Below, piece after piece: positions 40,051-42,698 of a DNA stretch of 42,698 bases (position 1 is the first letter of the stretch; each line of letters starts with the position of its first letter). The position numbers and the translations under genes were made by a program. Location: contig CAZBSH010000018.1 of the NCBI GenBank assembly GCA_964494645.1, positions 1 through 42,698 of the forward strand, read 5' to 3'. The notes under the pieces were generated by a model. That model saw only the letters and a program-made list of their open reading frames with translations. It was not told the DNA's origin and did no database searches. The DNA is from Christensenella sp964494645 (lineage in GTDB: Bacteria > Bacillota > Clostridia > Christensenellales > Christensenellaceae).

Positions 40051-42138
40051 TTGGATATATATTTGCAAGAAAAGGTTTTGGAAACCATAGAAAATAAAAT
40101 ATACAGCATGGCGGAGGAGCTGGCGCAAGAGCTTGCTGTGCCGATGCAAACGCTTATTCCGGTATTGGATGAGTTGGAGCGCGAATACAGGATCGCTAAA
40201 ACGAAGCATGGAAAATATGCGCTTGCAGGAACGTTGGGACTTTTTCGCGGCGAGCTTGACTGTAAGCAGGGCGGGTTTGCTTTTTTACGTACGCCTGAAT
40301 GGATGGATGATATCTTTGTGCCGCCATCGAAGAAAAATGGCGCGATGAATGGGGAAGATGTGCTCGTGAAGCTTTCGAAGCGGCAGGAAGCCGGTAAGAG
40401 CTTAGAGGGCGCGGTCGTCAAGATATTTTCAGAGCTGCCTATTACCACGGTAGGAACGGTGGACAAGAAAAACAACACGGTCTTTGTGGTAAGCGACGAT
40501 CGGAATGTGGATGATATCTATATCCAAAAGGGGAATATAAAAGGACTGAAGAGCGGTCAGAAGGTAGTCGTTGATATAACGCGCCGTGCAACGCAAGGCA
40601 GAAGCGCGGAAGGAAAAGTAGTTGAGGTGCTGGGACGCGCGGGGGAAAAGGGCGTAGACATCCTTGCGTATGCGCGTCGGTTTGGTTTGGTGGCAGAATT
40701 TGATGATGCGTGCAGCAGGCAGGCGGTTGCGCTGACCAAGGAAAAAAAAGACGTGACCGGAAGGCTGGATCTGCGGGAACAGTTGATCTTTACGATCGAC
40801 GGCGAGGATGCAAAGGATCTGGACGACGCAGTATCGTTAAGAGTGCTTGAAAACGGAAACTATGAGTTGGGGGTACACATTGCGGACGTGAGTCATTATG
40901 TGCGTGAAAGCACATCGCTTGATAAGGAAGCGTTGAAGCGGGGAACAAGCGCCTATTTGGTGGACAGAGTCGTTCCGATGCTGCCCAAAGAGCTTTCCAA
41001 TGATTTATGTTCGCTGAATGCAGGTGAGGACAAACTGACGCTTTCGTGTATCATGGAGATCGATAGTGACGGAAAAACAGTTTCGCACAGAATAGAAAAT
41101 ACTGTGATTAGATCTGCTTACAGGTTAACCTATGACGGGGTTAACCGTATTATTGCGGGAGATGCAAAAGAAACGGAAAAATATGCGGGGATCGCGGAAA
41201 CGTTGCGGCAAATGAACGCGCTGGCAAAACAGATGCGTGTACGGCGTTTCGAAAAAGGGAGCATAGACTTCAATATTGATGAGGCGGATATTGTGCTCAA
41301 TGAACAGGGGATTCCGGTAGATGTGCGTGTGCGTGAACGGGCGGACGCGGAGAAGCTGATAGAAGAATTTATGCTGCGCGCAAATATCACGGTAGCCGAG
41401 CAATATTATTACATGGAACTGCCGTTCTTATATCGCATACACGAGCAGCCGGACGCGGATCGAATGAAAGAGCTTGCGGTGTTTCTCGGAAACTTCGGCA
41501 TCAAGCTGAAAGGGTTTGCGAATATCCATCCGCATGCGATTGAGGAAGTGCTCGAGAAGGTGGAAGGAACAGACGAGGCGGCGATTGTCAATCGTGTGAC
41601 GCTGCGCGCGCTAAAAAAAGCGAAGTATGCGACAGAACCAGTGTCGCACTTTGGTCTGGCGGCAGATCGCTATTGCCATTTTACATCGCCGATCAGGAGG
41701 TATCCTGATTTGCAGGTGCATCGCATTATAAAGACGGTTCTTGACGGTCGTATGGATGATGGGTATGTTCGTCATCTGAACAAAATCCTGCCTGAAGTGG
41801 CGGCGCAGACGAGCGCGCGTGAGAGAAATGCGATCGAGGCGGAGAGAGCGGTACAGGATCTGAAAATGACCGAGTACATGACGCGGTTTGTGGGAAATAC
41901 CTTTCCGGCAGTGGTGTCGGGGGTGACTAAGTTTGGTGTTTTTGCGGAGCTTGAAAATACGATCGAGGGGATGATCCCGCTGGGAAGTTTGAAGGACGAT
42001 TATTACGTTTATTATGAAAAGGAATATTGTGTGATTGGTGAGCGTACCAAAAAGCGTATTACGCTAGGAGATAAGATCATGGTACGCGTGGTTTCAGCAG
42101 ACGTTTCATCCGCAAAAATTGAATTTACGTTTGCTTGA
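40051..42138 (+). CDS. rnr: Ribonuclease R
   Basis: 695 aa. A 3'-5' exoribonuclease. N-terminal winged-helix and cold-shock domains precede the RNB catalytic domain with the metal-binding block FTIDGEDAKDLDDAVSL (four Asp), VHIADVSHYV, and the HFTSPIRRYPDLQVHR block. An S1 domain lies at the C-terminus (TFPAVVSGVTKFGVFAEL). Two TTG starts are possible. The one at 40051 is preferred because AGGGG lies 6 nt upstream; the TTG at 40033 is in the terminator T-run. RNase R works with SmpB and tmRNA. Confidence 0.94.
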   Translation: MDIYLQEKVLETIENKIYSMAEELAQELAVPMQTLIPVLDELEREYRIAKTKHGKYALAGTLGLFRGELDCKQGGFAFLRTPEWMDDIFVPPSKKNGAMNGEDVLVKLSKRQEAGKSLEGAVVKIFSELPITTVGTVDKKNNTVFVVSDDRNVDDIYIQKGNIKGLKSGQKVVVDITRRATQGRSAEGKVVEVLGRAGEKGVDILAYARRFGLVAEFDDACSRQAVALTKEKKDVTGRLDLREQLIFTIDGEDAKDLDDAVSLRVLENGNYELGVHIADVSHYVRESTSLDKEALKRGTSAYLVDRVVPMLPKELSNDLCSLNAGEDKLTLSCIMEIDSDGKTVSHRIENTVIRSAYRLTYDGVNRIIAGDAKETEKYAGIAETLRQMNALAKQMRVRRFEKGSIDFNIDEADIVLNEQGIPVDVRVRERADAEKLIEEFMLRANITVAEQYYYMELPFLYRIHEQPDADRMKELAVFLGNFGIKLKGFANIHPHAIEEVLEKVEGTDEAAIVNRVTLRALKKAKYATEPVSHFGLAADRYCHFTSPIRRYPDLQVHRIIKTVLDGRMDDGYVRHLNKILPEVAAQTSARERNAIEAERAVQDLKMTEYMTRFVGNTFPAVVSGVTKFGVFAELENTIEGMIPLGSLKDDYYVYYEKEYCVIGERTKKRITLGDKIMVRVVSADVSSAKIEFTFA

Positions 42139-42152
42139 AGTTGGGGTATAAT
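42124..42152 (+). promoter_or_regulatory. Possible promoter of smpB
   Basis: TTTACG (42124-42129) and TATAAT (42147-42152) with a 17-bp spacer, overlapping the rnr stop codon. Confidence 0.5.
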
Positions 42153-42182
42153 GGGAACAGTATTTGAGAAAAGGAAAGAGTT

Positions 42183-42626
42183 ATGAGCGGGGAAAAGCTG
42201 CTCGCGCAGAATAAGAAAGCGTGGCATGATTATTTTATAGATGATAAATACGAGGCGGGCATTGCGCTTGTGGGTACGGAAGTAAAATCGTGCCGAATGG
42301 CAAAGGTCAATCTGCGTGATTCTTATGTACAGGTGAGAAGCGGGGAAGCATTTGTGAATAACATGCATATCAGCCCGTACGAAAAAGGGAATATTTTTAA
42401 CCGAGATCCGCTTAGGGTTCGCAAGCTGTTGTTGCATAAGCGCGAGATTGAAAAGCTTTTAGGGCTTACAGCGCAAAAGGGATTTACCTTGATTCCTCTG
42501 AAGATGTACCTAAAACGCGGTAAGGTGAAGCTGGAGATAGGGGTGTGCCGCGGCAAGCATCTTTATGATAAGCGCCATGATCTTAAGGAGAAAGCGATTA
42601 AGAGAGACATGGAAAGAAGGATATAG
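42183..42626 (+). CDS. smpB: SsrA-binding protein SmpB
   Basis: 147 aa. It binds tmRNA and delivers it to stalled ribosomes. The OB-fold motifs (NKKAWHDYFIDDKYEAGIALVGTEVKS), the segment ISPYEKGNIFNRDPLRVRKLLLHKREI, and the basic C-terminal tail (LYDKRHDLKEKAIKRDMERR) are all present. The length is slightly short of 150-160. AAAGGAAAGAG precedes the ATG. tmRNA starts 24 bp later. Confidence 0.96.
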   Translation: MSGEKLLAQNKKAWHDYFIDDKYEAGIALVGTEVKSCRMAKVNLRDSYVQVRSGEAFVNNMHISPYEKGNIFNRDPLRVRKLLLHKREIEKLLGLTAQKGFTLIPLKMYLKRGKVKLEIGVCRGKHLYDKRHDLKEKAIKRDMERRI

Positions 42627-42650
42627 GGCATTTGAAATACAATTAAATAT

Positions 42651-42698
42651 GGGGATGTACTGGTTTCGACGGGGGCATTTGTGAGGCCGATAAGCAAG
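42651..42698 (+). ncRNA. ssrA: tmRNA (ssrA), 5' end only, cut by the window edge
   Basis: GGGGATGTACTGGTTTCGAC followed by GGGGGC is the conserved 5' tRNA-like start of one-piece tmRNA. The coding tag and 3' end lie past the window. Position after smpB supports the call. Confidence 0.95.

Noticed and set aside
1..42698. Defence island, prophage or transposon
   Set aside because: No integrase, transposase, phage structural, restriction or toxin-antitoxin genes were seen; composition and gene order look like core chromosome throughout.

Overview
The window looks like chromosome from a low-to-mid GC member of the Bacillota, probably class Clostridia. Christensenellaceae-like is only a guess. 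The support is strong Shine-Dalgarno (SD) sequences, TTGACA/TATAAT-type promoters spaced by 17 bp, a sigma-H homologue, Mini-RNase III, ThyX, an FMN riboswitch in front of an ECF riboflavin S-component, and GlgD beside GlgC. No phage, IS element, integrase or CRISPR array is visible. Nearly all genes read on the plus strand. The exceptions are the left edge (tRNA-Leu, a membrane protein with a repeat tail, an AGCS symporter), which reads on the minus strand.

Layout. (1) 1-3060, minus strand: the 5' part of a tRNA-Leu(GAG), a signal-peptide/TM protein with a Tyr/Gln-rich cytosolic repeat tail, and a sodium:alanine symporter. (2) 3114-3972: divergent promoters, then an FMN riboswitch and ribU. 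(3) 4036-12123: a housekeeping run of tsaE-tsaB-rimI, an alpha/beta hydrolase, a membrane-embedded MurF-like ligase, a structured leader plus D-Ala-D-Ala ligase, isocitrate dehydrogenase, a SEC-C protein and an aldo/keto reductase, closed by a strong terminator. (4) 12237-14944: a stand-alone diguanylate cyclase with two periplasmic solute-binding domains. (5) 15052-29085: a ten-gene glycogen/alpha-glucan operon (malQ, pgi, glgB, glgC, glgD, glgA, a small very acidic ORF, glgP, a GH13 amylase, a HAD phosphatase). (6) 29149-30145: a LytTR/DUF3021 regulator pair. (7) 30209-35944: an operon starting with a cyclase-family hydrolase that seems to begin at ATT, then a DUF1461 protein, tsaD, an amidase lipoprotein, mrnC, thyX, rlmB and sigH. 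(8) 35947-42698: greA-lysS-membrane protein, dusB, secG, rnr, smpB and the start of ssrA (tmRNA).

How the genes work together. The glycogen block is a complete synthesis and breakdown set: GlgC/GlgD make ADP-glucose, GlgA elongates, GlgB branches, GlgP, MalQ and the GH13 enzyme degrade and remodel, and Pgi links to glycolysis. The tsa genes make the tRNA t6A modification. MurF and Ddl are consecutive steps in making the D-Ala-D-Ala end of the peptidoglycan precursor. SmpB, tmRNA and RNase R are the trans-translation and RNA quality-control set.

There is no clear-cut new defence or mobile system. The least explained items are the approximately 172-nt structured leader before ddl, the acidic small protein inside the glg operon, the MurF with a membrane domain in place of its usual N-terminal domain, the ATT start, and the repeat-tailed membrane protein. 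Family assignments come from reading motifs by eye; no database search was run.
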